Assembly (NCBI RefSeq): GCF_000165835.1
Contig: NC_014640.1
Location: 5,332,001 to 5,396,000, forward strand
From: Achromobacter xylosoxidans A8
GTDB taxonomy: Bacteria > Pseudomonadota > Gammaproteobacteria > Burkholderiales > Burkholderiaceae_B
Direction of reading: 5' to 3'
DNA: 64,000 nucleotides
Shown: one piece after another, positions 30,828 through 40,024 of the stretch
How positions within the stretch are numbered: position 1 is the stretch's first letter
How the letters are laid out: each line of letters starts with the position of its first letter
The notes under the pieces: model-generated
Databases searched by the model: none
What the model was told of the DNA's origin: nothing
Seen by the model: the letters and a program-made list of their open reading frames with translations, nothing else
Position numbers and translations under genes: made by a program

Positions 30828-30866
30828 AGTAAACCCCGGTTTTAGAATCGATAATCAAACCTTCGG

Positions 30867-30872
30867 ATTATA
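30867..30872 (-). promoter_or_regulatory. carAB promoter -10 element
   Basis: A perfect TATAAT reads on the minus strand in the context GGGTATAAT. It predicts a transcription start near 30860 and a leader of about 33 nt. No good -35 hexamer is visible 17 nt upstream, so an activator or the preceding G residues may compensate. Confidence 0.55.
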
Positions 30873-31046
30873 CCCTGAGCGGGCGTTTTCCCTGGCGAAC
30901 CGCGCCAAATAAGGCCGGAAACGGCGTTTTGGCCTGTTTTTCCGCGTCCCGCCGTCCCCCTCCCTCATCCAGCCGACAGCGCCCTGGCGGCCTCAGTGAT
31001 ACGCTAGGACACCTTCAACCCTAGCCTGCTGCGAGCCGTATCGTCC

Positions 31047-32000
31047 ATGTCCAGCCAACTTGACGCCCTGCGCAACCACACCACCGTCGTCGCCGACACG
31101 GGGGATTTCGAAGCCATGAAGGCGCTGCGTCCCACCGACGCCACGACGAACCCGTCCCTTATTCTCAAGGCCGTCCAGCAGGACGCCTACCGCCCCCTGC
31201 TGGAAAAGACCGCGCGCGAGCACCGCGGCGCGCCCACCGCCGAACTCATGGACCGCCTGCTGGTCGCCTTCGGCCGCGCCATCCTGGACATCGTGCCCGG
31301 CCGCGTCTCGACCGAGGTCGATGCCCGCCTGTCCTTCGACACCCGCGCCACCATCGAGCGCGCCCGCAGCCTGATCGCCCTGTACGAAGCCGCCGGCGTG
31401 CCGCGCGAGCGCGTGCTGATCAAGATCGCCTCGACCTGGGAAGGCATCCAGGCCGCCCGCGCCCTGCAATCGGAAGGCGTGCGCTGCAACCTGACCCTGC
31501 TGTTCTCGCTGCCGCAGGCCGTGGCCTGCGCCGACGCCCACGTGCAGCTGATCTCGCCCTTCGTCGGCCGCATCTACGACTGGCACAAGAAATCCGCCGG
31601 CGCCAATTGGGTCGAAGCCGATAACGCCGGCGCGCGCGATCCGGGCGTGCTGTCCGTGACCCGGATCTACCAGTACTACAAGCACTTCGACATCCCCACG
31701 GAAATCATGGGCGCGAGCTTCCGCAACGTCGGCCAGATCCTGGCGCTGTCGGGCTGCGACCTGCTGACCATCAGCCCGGAGCTGCTGACCAAGCTGGCCG
31801 GTACCCAGGGCGACGCGCCGGCACAATTGCGCGCGGACGACGTCCCCGCCAACATCGCCCGCATCGGCGCGGACGAAGTCACGTTCCGTACCCTGCTCAA
31901 TGAAGACGCGATGGGCAGCGAGAAGTTGTCGGAAGGCATCCGCCTGTTCGTGGCGGACGCGGTCAAGCTGGATGCGCTGATCGAGGCGCAGCGGACCTGA
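31047..32000 (+). CDS. tal: Transaldolase (TalB type)
   Basis: This 317-aa enzyme transfers dihydroxyacetone units in the non-oxidative pentose-phosphate pathway. [10 protein letters not shown] near residue 32 and [14 protein letters not shown] near 130 (Schiff-base Lys) mark the classical long TalB type rather than the short TalC type. [11 protein letters not shown] and GASFRNVGQ are also conserved. It is divergent from carA with a 219-nt spacer and has no strong Shine-Dalgarno sequence. Confidence 0.97.
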   Translation: MSSQLDALRNHTTVVADTGDFEAMKALRPTDATTNPSLILKAVQQDAYRPLLEKTAREHRGAPTAELMDRLLVAFGRAILDIVPGRVSTEVDARLSFDTRATIERARSLIALYEAAGVPRERVLIKIASTWEGIQAARALQSEGVRCNLTLLFSLPQAVACADAHVQLISPFVGRIYDWHKKSAGANWVEADNAGARDPGVLSVTRIYQYYKHFDIPTEIMGASFRNVGQILALSGCDLLTISPELLTKLAGTQGDAPAQLRADDVPANIARIGADEVTFRTLLNEDAMGSEKLSEGIRLFVADAVKLDALIEAQRT

Positions 32001-32071
32001 ACCGGGCGGGCGCCGCGGCGCCCGTCGCTACGCAGGCGAAAGGATGCGCGGCCGGCGGCCGCGCGCCTGCG

Positions 32072-32599
32072 TCAGCGGTGATCGTGCGAATGCACCTGCA
32101 ACGCTTCCAGGAAGCGCGACACCATGTTGTAGGCCGCTACCGTCGCAGTCAGTTCCACGATGAGTTTTTCCGAACCCATCGCCGCCCGGGCGGCCTGGAA
32201 TACGGCCTCGGGCACCTGTACCTGCCGCGTCATGGCGTCGGTGTAAGCCAGCACGGCCTTTTCGCGTTGGTCGAACAGGTCCGAGCTTTCCCAAGCATCC
32301 AGTGCGTCCAGTTGCGCCTGCGACACGCCTTCCTTCAGCGCGATCGGCGCATGCTGGTCGGCCTCGTAAGGCGCGCCGTTGATGACCGCCACGCGCATGA
32401 TCACCAGTTCCCGCAGGTCGCCCGGCAAGGTGCTGAGCTGGCGGATCGAAGTCAGATAGTTGAGCCAGCCGCCCGCCACGGCGGGGCTGTGCAGCAGCAT
32501 CTGGTACAGGTGCAGCACGCTGCCGCGCTCGGCGACGATGCGGTCGACCAGCGGCTTGGCTTCGGGATGGGTCAGGTCGGCATAGGGCAGACGGGCCAT
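32072..32599 (-). CDS. Carboxymuconolactone-decarboxylase-family protein without cysteines
   Basis: This 175-aa all-helical protein resembles the carboxymuconolactone decarboxylase/AhpD superfamily (LRELVIMRVAVINGAPYEADQH near residue 60-80). The region that carries a CxxC pair in AhpD-type peroxidases reads NGAPYEADQH here. The whole protein contains no cysteine, so a thiol peroxidase role is excluded. It is the last gene of a five-gene operon with an importer and a CoA-transferase, which suggests action on the imported or CoA-activated compound. Confidence 0.8.
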   Translation of the reverse strand: MARLPYADLTHPEAKPLVDRIVAERGSVLHLYQMLLHSPAVAGGWLNYLTSIRQLSTLPGDLRELVIMRVAVINGAPYEADQHAPIALKEGVSQAQLDALDAWESSDLFDQREKAVLAYTDAMTRQVQVPEAVFQAARAAMGSEKLIVELTATVAAYNMVSRFLEALQVHSHDHR

Positions 32600-32609
32600 G
32601 GGAACTCCT

Positions 32610-33404
32610 TCAGATTTTTTCGGTTTCGCCGGACCGGGGCTGCCATTTCATCAGGCGTTTCTCACCTATGCCGACGACGGCGTCCAGCACCAGCGCGAAC
32701 GCCGTCAGCACGATGATGCCCGCGAACACGGTGTTCACATCGAAGGTGCCTTCGGCCTGCAGAATCAAGTAGCCCACGCCGCTGGCCGAGCCCAGGTACT
32801 CGCCCACCACCGCGCCCACGAAAGCCAGGCCCACCGAAGTATGCAGGCTGGAGAACACCCAACTGGTGGCCGACGGCAAGTACACGTGCCGCAGCAGCTG
32901 GCGCCGGCGCGCGCCCAGCATGCGAGCATTGTCGAGCAAGGTGGGGCTGACTTCGCGCACGCCCTGGTAGACGTTGAAGAACACGATGAAGAACACCAGC
33001 GTCACAGCCAGCGCCACCTTGGACCAGATGCCCAGGCCGAACCACATGCCGAAGATGGGCGCCAGGATGACGCGCGGCATCGAGTTGGCGGCCTTGATGT
33101 AGGGATCGAGGATTGCGCTGGCGCCCGGCGACAGGCCCAGCCACAGGCCAAAGGCCAGCCCGGCAATGGTGCCGATGAAGAAGGCCAGCACGGTCTCGGT
33201 CAGCGTCACGCCCAGGTGGGTATAGATGTCCGCATTGGTGACGAACCAGGCCCAGATGCGGCCCCACACCTTCAGCGGTTCGCCGAAGAAGAAGGCCACC
33301 TTGGGATCGCGCGAGGCGAAATGCCAGACCAGCAAAATGATGACGAGCAGCAGCAACTGCCAGAAGCGCAGGCTGGCCGAACCGGGTTTGATCAGCTTGG
33401 GCAT
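32610..33404 (-). CDS. ABC transporter permease, NitT/TauT/SsuC type
   Basis: This 264-aa permease has about six membrane segments and a single EAA-type loop (LLDNARMLGARRRQLLRHV). The PYIKAANSMPRVILAPIFGMWFGLG region is typical of nitrate/taurine/sulfonate importers. It starts 3 nt after the ATPase gene ends and is followed 10 nt later by the carboxymuconolactone-decarboxylase-like gene. The substrate is unknown. Confidence 0.92.
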   Translation of the reverse strand: MPKLIKPGSASLRFWQLLLLVIILLVWHFASRDPKVAFFFGEPLKVWGRIWAWFVTNADIYTHLGVTLTETVLAFFIGTIAGLAFGLWLGLSPGASAILDPYIKAANSMPRVILAPIFGMWFGLGIWSKVALAVTLVFFIVFFNVYQGVREVSPTLLDNARMLGARRRQLLRHVYLPSATSWVFSSLHTSVGLAFVGAVVGEYLGSASGVGYLILQAEGTFDVNTVFAGIIVLTAFALVLDAVVGIGEKRLMKWQPRSGETEKI

Positions 33405-33407
33405 GGC

Positions 33408-34217
33408 CTAGGCTCGCTTCTGTTGGGCGTAGCCCTTTAGGACTTCTTCGCGCAGCACGCCCCAGATGGCGGCATGCAATTCGACGAAGCGTGGATGCGT
33501 GCGCACTTCGGCCACGTCGCGCGGACGCGGCAGGTCGATGACGAATTCGCCGATGGGGTGCGTGCCCGGCCCCGCCGACAGCACCACCACGCGGTCGCTC
33601 ATGGCGATGGCCTCGTCCAGGTCGTGCGTGATGAAGAGCACGGCCTTGCGCTTGGCCATCCAGAGGTCCAGGACCTCGTTCTCCATGAGCTGGCGGGTCT
33701 GGATGTCCAGCGCCGAAAACGGTTCGTCCATCAGGATGATGTCGGGGTCGCGGATCAGCGTCTGCGCCAGCATCGCGCGCTTGCGCATGCCGCCCGACAT
33801 CTGGTGCGGATAACGGCTTTCAAAGCCGCCCAGGCCGACGCGGCGCATCCATTCGCGGCCGCGTTCCAGCGCCTGCGAACGCGGCACGCCGGCGAAGTCC
33901 AGGCCGGCCACCACGTTGTCCAGCGCGCTGCGCCAGGGCAGCAGGGCCTCGCCCTGGAACATGTAGCCGGCGCGCTCATTGATGCCGGACAAAGGCTGCC
34001 CGAACACCTTCACGCTGCCCGACGACGGCGCCAGCAGCCCGGCGCCGACGTTGAGCAGGGTGGACTTGCCGCAGCCGGTCGGGCCCACCACCGACACGAA
34101 CTCGCCCGGCTCGATGGCCAGGGTGGTGTCGCTGACGGCGGTGTAGCGCTGCGACCGGTCGTCGCGGGAGACAAAGGTGCAGCTGATGTTTTCCAGCGAC
34201 AGCGCGGCTTCAGCCAT
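33408..34217 (-). CDS. ABC transporter ATP-binding protein, NitT/TauT/SsuB type
   Basis: This 269-aa ATPase has Walker A GPTGCGKST, signature MSGGMRKR, Walker B IILMDEP and H-loop ITHDLDEA. The signature variant SGGMRKR is typical of the SsuB/TauB branch. Its start overlaps the end of the binding-protein gene by 8 nt, showing tight operon structure. Confidence 0.93.
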   Translation of the reverse strand: MAEAALSLENISCTFVSRDDRSQRYTAVSDTTLAIEPGEFVSVVGPTGCGKSTLLNVGAGLLAPSSGSVKVFGQPLSGINERAGYMFQGEALLPWRSALDNVVAGLDFAGVPRSQALERGREWMRRVGLGGFESRYPHQMSGGMRKRAMLAQTLIRDPDIILMDEPFSALDIQTRQLMENEVLDLWMAKRKAVLFITHDLDEAIAMSDRVVVLSAGPGTHPIGEFVIDLPRPRDVAEVRTHPRFVELHAAIWGVLREEVLKGYAQQKRA

Positions 34218-35250
34218 TGGGGTACTTCTCGTTGGCGCGGCGGGCGTAGTCGTTGGTCCAGACCTTGGACGGATCGATCTTGGAACCGTCGAAGTCCGCC
34301 TGGTAGGCCGCCAGCGCCTTGAGCGCGGTGGCGGCGCCGTCCTCGGGGATCAGGCCGTCCGGCGACAGGCCTTCCAGGCTCTTGGCGATGGCAGCCTTGT
34401 AGACGGCCGGATCGCCCAGCAGATAGGTTTCCGGCACGACCTTGGCGATTTCGTCGGCGCCGGCCTTCTGGATCCACTTGTCGGCGCGCACCAGGGCATT
34501 GGCCAGGGCCTGGGTGGTGTTGGGATTGGCGTCGATGAAGGCTTGCGGCGCGTACAGGCAGCCCGCCGGCATATTGCCGCCGAAAATGTCCTTGGTGTCC
34601 TTGAGCGTGCGCGTGTCGACGATGATCTGGATGTCGCCCGGCATTTCCAGCATCGACACCACGGGGTCGGTGTTGGAGATGGCGTCGATCTGGCCGCTGC
34701 GCAGCGCGGTCACCGCGCCGGCGCCAGCGCCCACGCCGATGATGGACACGTCCGAGGCCTTCAGGCCGTGCTTGGCCAGGAAGAAGCTGACCACCATGTT
34801 GGTGGACGAGCCCGGCGCGGTCACGCCGATCTTCTTGCCCTTCAGGTCGGCGGGGCCCTTGTAGTTGGGCAGGTTCTTCTTGGACACGCCCACGCCTATC
34901 ATGGGCGCGCGGCCCTGCAGCACGAAGGCGCGATAGGCCTGGCCCTTGGACTGCATGGACAAGGTGTGTTCGAACGCGCCCGACACGATGTCGGCGCTGC
35001 CGCCCACCACGGCCTGCAAGGCCTTGGAGCCACCCGCGAAGTCGGCGATGCTGACATCCAGCCCTTCGTCCTTGAAGTAGCCGCGGGCTTCCGCGATGGA
35101 CAGGGGGAGATAGTAGATCAGCGGCTTGCCGCCGACTGCGATCTGGACCTTGGTCTTCTCCAGCTTCTGCGCGCGCACGATGGCGGGCGCCATGCCCATG
35201 ACGCCGGCGGCGCCGGCCATCTTGAGCAGATCACGGCGAGTGACTGACAT
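34210..35250 (-). CDS. Periplasmic substrate-binding protein, SsuA/TauA/NMT1 type, Tat-exported
   Basis: This 346-aa binding protein starts with a twin-arginine signal (VTRRDLLKMAGAAG, cleavage near IVRAQ), so it is probably exported folded. The mature part resembles SsuA/TauA/NMT1-like proteins (KPLIYYLPLSIAEARGYFKDEGLDV segment). It follows the CoA-transferase gene by 11 nt. The family binds sulfonates, aromatic acids, thiamine precursors and others, so the ligand is open. Confidence 0.88.
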   Translation of the reverse strand: MSVTRRDLLKMAGAAGVMGMAPAIVRAQKLEKTKVQIAVGGKPLIYYLPLSIAEARGYFKDEGLDVSIADFAGGSKALQAVVGGSADIVSGAFEHTLSMQSKGQAYRAFVLQGRAPMIGVGVSKKNLPNYKGPADLKGKKIGVTAPGSSTNMVVSFFLAKHGLKASDVSIIGVGAGAGAVTALRSGQIDAISNTDPVVSMLEMPGDIQIIVDTRTLKDTKDIFGGNMPAGCLYAPQAFIDANPNTTQALANALVRADKWIQKAGADEIAKVVPETYLLGDPAVYKAAIAKSLEGLSPDGLIPEDGAATALKALAAYQADFDGSKIDPSKVWTNDYARRANEKYPNG

Positions 35251-35261
35251 GTGGTTGTCTC

Positions 35262-36521
35262 CTAGTTGTCGGGCAGACCGATAGCGCCGGTCTTTGCCAG
35301 CTCTTCTATAGCCGCTGAATCATACCCCAGCGATTTCAGGACTTCCTCGGTATGTTCCCCTAATACCGGGCCCACCCAACGCGTCTCGCCCGGCGTCTCC
35401 GACAGCTTGGGCACCACCGCGGGCAGCTTGACCGGCGTGCCGTCGGGGAAGCGATGCTGCTCTATCATGCGGCGCGCCAGGAATTGCGGATCGCCGAACA
35501 TGTCGGCCACGCTGTAGATCTTGCCCACGGGCACGTCGGCGCCCTTCAGGACGCCCAGCGCCTCTTCGATGCCGCGCGCGCCGCACCACTGCTGGATCGC
35601 GCCGTCGATCTCTTCCACGCGTTTGGCGCGGCCGTCGTTGCGCACCAGGCCAGGGTCCGTGGCCAGATCATCGCGGCCGATGGCGCGCATTAGCCGGTGG
35701 AATATCGCGTCGCCGTTGCCGGCGATGACGATGTTCTGGCCGTCGCGGGTGGTGTAGGTATTCGATGGCACGATGCCGGGCAGCGCGCCGCCCGTGCGCT
35801 CGCGCACCACGCCGGCCACGTCATATTCCGGCACCAGGCTCTCCATCATGTTGAACACGGCCTCGTACAGCGCCACGTCCACCATCTGCCCCTGCCCCGC
35901 CTGGCAATCCACGCCCTGCTTGCCGTTCCAGCGTCCGCCGGTGGCATCGCGGTGGCGCAGCGCCATCATCGCGCCGATCACGCCGTGCAGCGCGGCGATG
36001 GAATCGCCGATGGAGATGCCGACGCGCAGGGGCGGCCGGTCCGGATGGCCCGACACATAGCGCAGCCCACCCATGGATTCGCCGATGGCGCCGAAGCCCG
36101 GCTGGTCCTTCATGGGACCGGTCTGCCCATAACCGGACAGGCGCACCATGATGAGCGCGGGATTGATCGCGCGTAGCTGCTCGTAGCCCAGGCCCCACTT
36201 CTCCAGCACGCCTGGCCGGTAATTCTCGACCACCACGTCGGCGTCCAGCGCCAGCTTGCGGGCGATTTCCCGCGCGCGCGCATCTTTCAGATTGAGTGCG
36301 ATGGATTGCTTGTTGCGGGCCTGCACCGTCCACCAAAGGGAGTTGCCCTCGTGCAGATGGCGCCAGCTGCGGATGGGATCGCCGCCGCCCGTGCCGTCAG
36401 GCCCGTGGGGCGTTTCCACCTTGATGACGTCGGCGCCGAATTCGCCGAAGATGCGCGCGGCGAACGGGCCGGCAATGAGCGTGCCGAGTTCCAGGACCTT
36501 CAGTCCGGTCAGCGCTGACAT
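35262..36521 (-). CDS. CaiB/BaiF-family (class III) CoA-transferase
   Basis: This 419-aa enzyme exchanges CoA between acyl donors and acceptor acids. LKVLELGTLIAGPFAARIFGE at the N-terminus, the NLKDARAREIARKL segment and the catalytic Asp region GISIGDSIAALHG (near residue 170) are family hallmarks. A GAGG ribosome site precedes the ATG. It heads the five-gene operon with the SsuABC-type importer, so it may activate the imported acid as a CoA ester. Confidence 0.9.
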   Translation of the reverse strand: MSALTGLKVLELGTLIAGPFAARIFGEFGADVIKVETPHGPDGTGGGDPIRSWRHLHEGNSLWWTVQARNKQSIALNLKDARAREIARKLALDADVVVENYRPGVLEKWGLGYEQLRAINPALIMVRLSGYGQTGPMKDQPGFGAIGESMGGLRYVSGHPDRPPLRVGISIGDSIAALHGVIGAMMALRHRDATGGRWNGKQGVDCQAGQGQMVDVALYEAVFNMMESLVPEYDVAGVVRERTGGALPGIVPSNTYTTRDGQNIVIAGNGDAIFHRLMRAIGRDDLATDPGLVRNDGRAKRVEEIDGAIQQWCGARGIEEALGVLKGADVPVGKIYSVADMFGDPQFLARRMIEQHRFPDGTPVKLPAVVPKLSETPGETRWVGPVLGEHTEEVLKSLGYDSAAIEELAKTGAIGLPDN

Positions 36522-36588
36522 GGTTTGTCTACCTCACTGTTTTGCCGTTGCCGATACATTGCCGGCAAGGCGTTCTGGTACTGCGGAA

Positions 36589-37197
36589 TCAGGTGGTCTT
36601 GCGCTCCATCAGCGCCCACGCGATGGTGCCGGCGTCTACGTATTCCAGCTCGCTGCCGGCAGGCACGCCGCGCGCCAGCCGCGTGACGCGCAGCCCGCGT
36701 TCGCCCAATGCTTCGCCCAGGAAATGGGCGGTGGTTTCGCCTTCGGCGGTGAAGTTGGTGGCCAGGATGACTTCCTGCACCACGCCGTCGGTCGCGCGCT
36801 TGATCACCCGCTCGAAATCCAGTTCGCGCGGACCGATCCCTTCGAGCGGCGCGACGCGGCCCATCAGCACGTAGTACAGGCCACGGTAGCCGTGGCTGGA
36901 CTCGATCATGTTCTGGTCGGCCGGCGTCTCGACGATGCACAGCAACGAGGGATCGCGCTTGGGGTTGACGCAGGTGCCGCAGACCTCATCTTCCGAGAAG
37001 CTGTTGCAGCGGGCGCAATGCTTCAGGTCCTGGACCGCGCCCGCCAGCGCCCGCCCCAGCATGTCCGCGCCTTGCGGATCATGCTGCAGCAGGTGATAGG
37101 CCATGCGCCGGGCAGAACGCACGCCCACGCCGGGCAGGCGCCGCAGCGCCTCGATCAGCGAGACGAGCGGCTCGGGTTCGGGCAGTAACGGATCCAT
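36589..37197 (-). CDS. recR: Recombination mediator RecR
   Basis: This 202-aa protein forms the RecFOR loading complex at single-stranded gaps. The N-terminal helix-hairpin-helix ([20 protein letters not shown]) is followed by a zinc finger with cysteines in [17 protein letters not shown] near residues 57-72. A Toprim domain with [14 protein letters not shown] follows. It lies 19 nt after ybaB in the conserved dnaX-ybaB-recR order. Confidence 0.97.
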   Translation of the reverse strand: MDPLLPEPEPLVSLIEALRRLPGVGVRSARRMAYHLLQHDPQGADMLGRALAGAVQDLKHCARCNSFSEDEVCGTCVNPKRDPSLLCIVETPADQNMIESSHGYRGLYYVLMGRVAPLEGIGPRELDFERVIKRATDGVVQEVILATNFTAEGETTAHFLGEALGERGLRVTRLARGVPAGSELEYVDAGTIAWALMERKTT

Positions 37198-37216
37198 TGC
37201 GGCCTTGGGACTGCGC

Positions 37217-37543
37217 TCAGAACGGCAGCTTCATGCCCGGGGGCAACGGCATGCCGGCGGTGACCGATGCCATCTTTTCCTGCGAGGTGGCTTCGGCCTT
37301 GCGCAGCGCGTCGTTGAACGCGGCGGCAACCAGGTCTTCCAGCATGTCCTTGTCGTCGCCCAGCAGCGACGGATCGATGGCCACGCGCTTGACGTCGTGG
37401 CGGCAGGTCATGGTGACCTTGACCAAGCCGCCGCCGGAAGCGCCTTCGACCTGGATGTCGGCCAGCGCGTCCTGCGCCTTCTTCATGTTTTCCTGCATTT
37501 GCTGCGCCTGGCGCATCAGGCCGGCCAGTTGTCCTTTCATCAT
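37217..37543 (-). CDS. ybaB: Nucleoid-associated protein YbaB/EbfC
   Basis: This 108-aa DNA-binding protein forms a tweezer-like dimer. The N-terminal helix [20 protein letters not shown] and the central [19 protein letters not shown] strand region are diagnostic. It sits 45 nt after dnaX and 19 nt before recR, as in most proteobacteria. Confidence 0.95.
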   Translation of the reverse strand: MMKGQLAGLMRQAQQMQENMKKAQDALADIQVEGASGGGLVKVTMTCRHDVKRVAIDPSLLGDDKDMLEDLVAAAFNDALRKAEATSQEKMASVTAGMPLPPGMKLPF

Positions 37544-37588
37544 GATCGATGCTTCCTTGAATGAGGGGAATGAGAGATGGCCGCCGCT

Positions 37589-39775
37589 TCAGGCAGCGGC
37601 GGCGGGGGAATCGACGTGGCGGATCGAGCCGGGCACGACCTGGCCGCCGAAATCGGCGACCAGCGCCTGTACAAAAGGATCGACAGCGACCGCGTCTTCA
37701 GCAGCCTGCTGGCGGGCGGCGCGTTCGGCCTGGGCCACGGCATGCGCCGTCGCCTCGCCCGTTACGCCGACCTCGACGTCCAGCCGTATGCCCTGGCCGA
37801 AATGTTCGCACAGCACGGTCTGCAGACGGACGCGGCTTTCGCTTTCGGCCAGTGTCTTGACGGCCACGCGCAGAATGATGGCGTCGCCTTGCACGCCGGC
37901 CCATGCGCTCTGGCGCGCCAACTCCGCCGCCAGGCCGGTGACCGGCAGGCGCGCGGCCAGTTCGGGCCAGGTTTCGGAAGTCATATCCGCCATGCGGGCG
38001 CGCGACGATTGCCGCTTGCGCGCGGGCGCAGGGCCTTCGCGCCGGACGGGCGCGGCGGCGGGCGGCGCAGCCGAAGGCGCGCTGGCCAGGGTTTCGAAAT
38101 CATCGTCGTCGGGATCCGACGTAAAGCCGTTGTCCGGCGCGAAACCGCCTTCGGCTTCGAACGGGATTTCTTCGTCGACCCAGGAAGGCGGGCCATCGCC
38201 ATGGTCGGCTTGCGACGCGGGCACGGGCGCAATGGCCGCGGCGGTAGCCGGCGTGACCGCCAGCGCCGCCGAACCGGCGGTCTTGCCGGCCTCGGTCTCG
38301 GGCGCCGCCGGCGCTCCGGCCGGCAGGTCCTCCCAAGGCGGCACGCTGCCGGCCTGGGTAGATTGCGGGGCTTGCGCCGCGGCGACGGGTTCGGGTTCTA
38401 CGGCGACGGGTTCGGGTTCTGCGGCAACCGGTGCCGGCTCGGGAGCCTGTTCGGCGCGAGCGGAGGACTCGGCGGGCGCGGACGCCTGCGGAGCCGCAAC
38501 CGGCGCCTGGACCGCGGGTTCCGGGGCTATTGCAGCAGCCACCGGCGCGGCAACGGCCGAGACCGGTGCAGGCACAGGTGCAGGTGCGGGCTGGGCTTGC
38601 GCAGGCGCGGCGACCGGCGCGGGAGCTGCGGCCGCATCGGCCGTCTGGCGGGCCGGCGCGGCAGGCGCTTCGAGCGCGGTCTGCGGGCCAGCGTCGCCAT
38701 TGAGCGCCAGCATGCGCAGGCAGGCCATGATGAAGCCTGCGTACTCATCGGGCGCCAGGGTCAGTTCGCTGCGGCTATGCACCGCAACCGAATAGAACAG
38801 CTGCACCGCATCGGGATGCAACACCTGCGCCAGCCGGGCGATATCGCCGGCCAGGGGATCTTCGGCCGGCGTCACGCCGCGCACACGCTGCTCGATGGCC
38901 ACCCGCGACAAGAGCACGGCCAGGTCGGCCAGGGCGCCGGCATAGGACAGGCCGCGGATCGCCAATTCATCCGCCACCGCCAGCACGCTCTTGGCGTCAC
39001 CGGCGGACAGCGCGTCCAGCAGGCGCACCAGGTGCCGCTGGTCGATGGTGCCGAGCATGCCGCGCACGGCATCCTCGGTCAGGTTGCCGGCGCTGTAGGC
39101 GATGGCCTGGTCGGTCAGCGACAGGGCATCGCGCATGGAACCCGAAGCCGCTTGCCCGATCAACCGCAGGGCGGGGACCTCGAAGCCCACGTCTTCCTGG
39201 CCGAGCACGGCCTGCAGGTGGCCGACGATGGAATCGGCCGGCATCTGCTTCAGGTTGAACTGCAGGCAGCGCGACAGCACCGTCACCGGAATCTTCTGCG
39301 GGTCGGTGGTGGCGAGTATGAATTTGACGTGGGGCGGTGGCTCTTCCAGCGTCTTGAGCATGGCGTTGAACGCGTGCCCGGTCAGCATGTGGACTTCGTC
39401 GATCATGTAGACCTTGAAGCGCCCCGCGCCCGGCGCGTACACCGCCTGCTCCAGCAGCTGCGTCATTTCCTCGACGCCGCGGTTCGAGGCCGCGTCCAGT
39501 TCGAGGTAGTCGACGAAACGCCCGGAATCGATTTCCGTACACGCGCGGCACACGCCGCAAGGCTTGGAAGTGATGCCTGTTTCGCAGTTGAGCGACTTGG
39601 CCAGGATGCGCGAAAGCGTGGTCTTGCCCACCCCCCGAGTTCCTGTGAACAGCCAGGCGTGGTGCAGGCGTTGGGTGTCGAGCGCATGCGTCAGCGCGCG
39701 CACCACGTGATCCTGTCCCACGAGGGTATCGAACGATCGCGGCCGCCACTTGCGGGCCAGTACCAGATAAGTCAT
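37589..39775 (-). CDS. dnaX: DNA polymerase III subunits gamma and tau, DnaX
   Basis: This 728-aa clamp-loader protein starts YLVLARKWRPRSFDTLVGQ, so ATG 39775 was chosen over an upstream start that adds 39 unrelated residues. Walker A GTRGVGKTTLSR (about residue 45), a zinc site of four cysteines around CETGITSKPCGVCRAC, and sensor motifs follow. Residues from about 380 to 600 are a long Ala/Pro/Glu-rich linker. The C-terminal domain IV-V region, which binds DnaB and the polymerase alpha subunit in tau, follows. I did not establish whether a programmed frameshift makes a short gamma form. A REP-like palindrome lies in its leader. Confidence 0.96.
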   Translation of the reverse strand: MTYLVLARKWRPRSFDTLVGQDHVVRALTHALDTQRLHHAWLFTGTRGVGKTTLSRILAKSLNCETGITSKPCGVCRACTEIDSGRFVDYLELDAASNRGVEEMTQLLEQAVYAPGAGRFKVYMIDEVHMLTGHAFNAMLKTLEEPPPHVKFILATTDPQKIPVTVLSRCLQFNLKQMPADSIVGHLQAVLGQEDVGFEVPALRLIGQAASGSMRDALSLTDQAIAYSAGNLTEDAVRGMLGTIDQRHLVRLLDALSAGDAKSVLAVADELAIRGLSYAGALADLAVLLSRVAIEQRVRGVTPAEDPLAGDIARLAQVLHPDAVQLFYSVAVHSRSELTLAPDEYAGFIMACLRMLALNGDAGPQTALEAPAAPARQTADAAAAPAPVAAPAQAQPAPAPVPAPVSAVAAPVAAAIAPEPAVQAPVAAPQASAPAESSARAEQAPEPAPVAAEPEPVAVEPEPVAAAQAPQSTQAGSVPPWEDLPAGAPAAPETEAGKTAGSAALAVTPATAAAIAPVPASQADHGDGPPSWVDEEIPFEAEGGFAPDNGFTSDPDDDDFETLASAPSAAPPAAAPVRREGPAPARKRQSSRARMADMTSETWPELAARLPVTGLAAELARQSAWAGVQGDAIILRVAVKTLAESESRVRLQTVLCEHFGQGIRLDVEVGVTGEATAHAVAQAERAARQQAAEDAVAVDPFVQALVADFGGQVVPGSIRHVDSPAAAA

Positions 39776-39818
39776 GGGTGGATTGTAGAGCCTGTTTCGG
39801 AAGCTGGCCTGAAACGCA

Positions 39819-39875
39819 AAGGGGACGGGTTTATTCCCGTGGAAGATATCCTTGGAAAATAACCCCGTCCCCCTT
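39819..39875. repeat. REP-like imperfect palindrome between ffs and dnaX
   Basis: AAGGGGACGGGTTTATT (39819-39835) and its near-complement AATAACCCCGTCCCCCTT (39858-39875) face each other across 22 nt. The GGGGACGGG-TTATT arms are of the kind seen in REP-type elements mobilised by RAYT transposases. Only one copy is seen in this window and no RAYT gene is present. Confidence 0.5.
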
Positions 39876-39876
39876 G

Positions 39877-39911
39877 AAAACAAACGCGTCATGGGTTTGG
39901 CATGACGCGTT
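39877..39911 (-). terminator. Rho-independent terminator of the SRP RNA gene
   Basis: The minus strand forms a perfect 11-bp stem (AACGCGTCATG / CATGACGCGTT) with a 7-nt loop and a TGTTTTC tail. It lies about 20 nt after the SRP RNA 3' end and separates ffs from dnaX. Confidence 0.88.
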
Positions 39912-39929
39912 GCTTTGAAGAATCCGGTT

Positions 39930-40024
39930 GGCGAGCCTTACTCCGGCACTGACCCTAAACGACTATGGCTGCTTCGTTCCCGACCTGACCAGGTTCACCG
40001 CCGAACCATGCGGAGGGGCCCGCC
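39930..40024 (-). ncRNA. ffs: Signal recognition particle 4.5S RNA
   Basis: The universally conserved SRP core reads GGTGAACCTGGTCAGG and GAAGCAGCC on the minus strand, with the GGAA tetraloop between. The closing helix pairs GGCGGGCC at the 5' end (40017-40024) with GGCTCGCC at the 3' end (39930-39937), giving about 95 nt. This is the small bacterial type that binds Ffh. The tetraloop-closing pair is G-C instead of the C-G of E. coli, a compensated change. Exact ends are estimated from the pairing. Confidence 0.93.

Noticed and set aside
37577..39862. 761-codon open frame opposite dnaX
   Set aside because: Antisense shadow; Gly/Arg-rich repeats mirror the Ala/Pro linker of DnaX.
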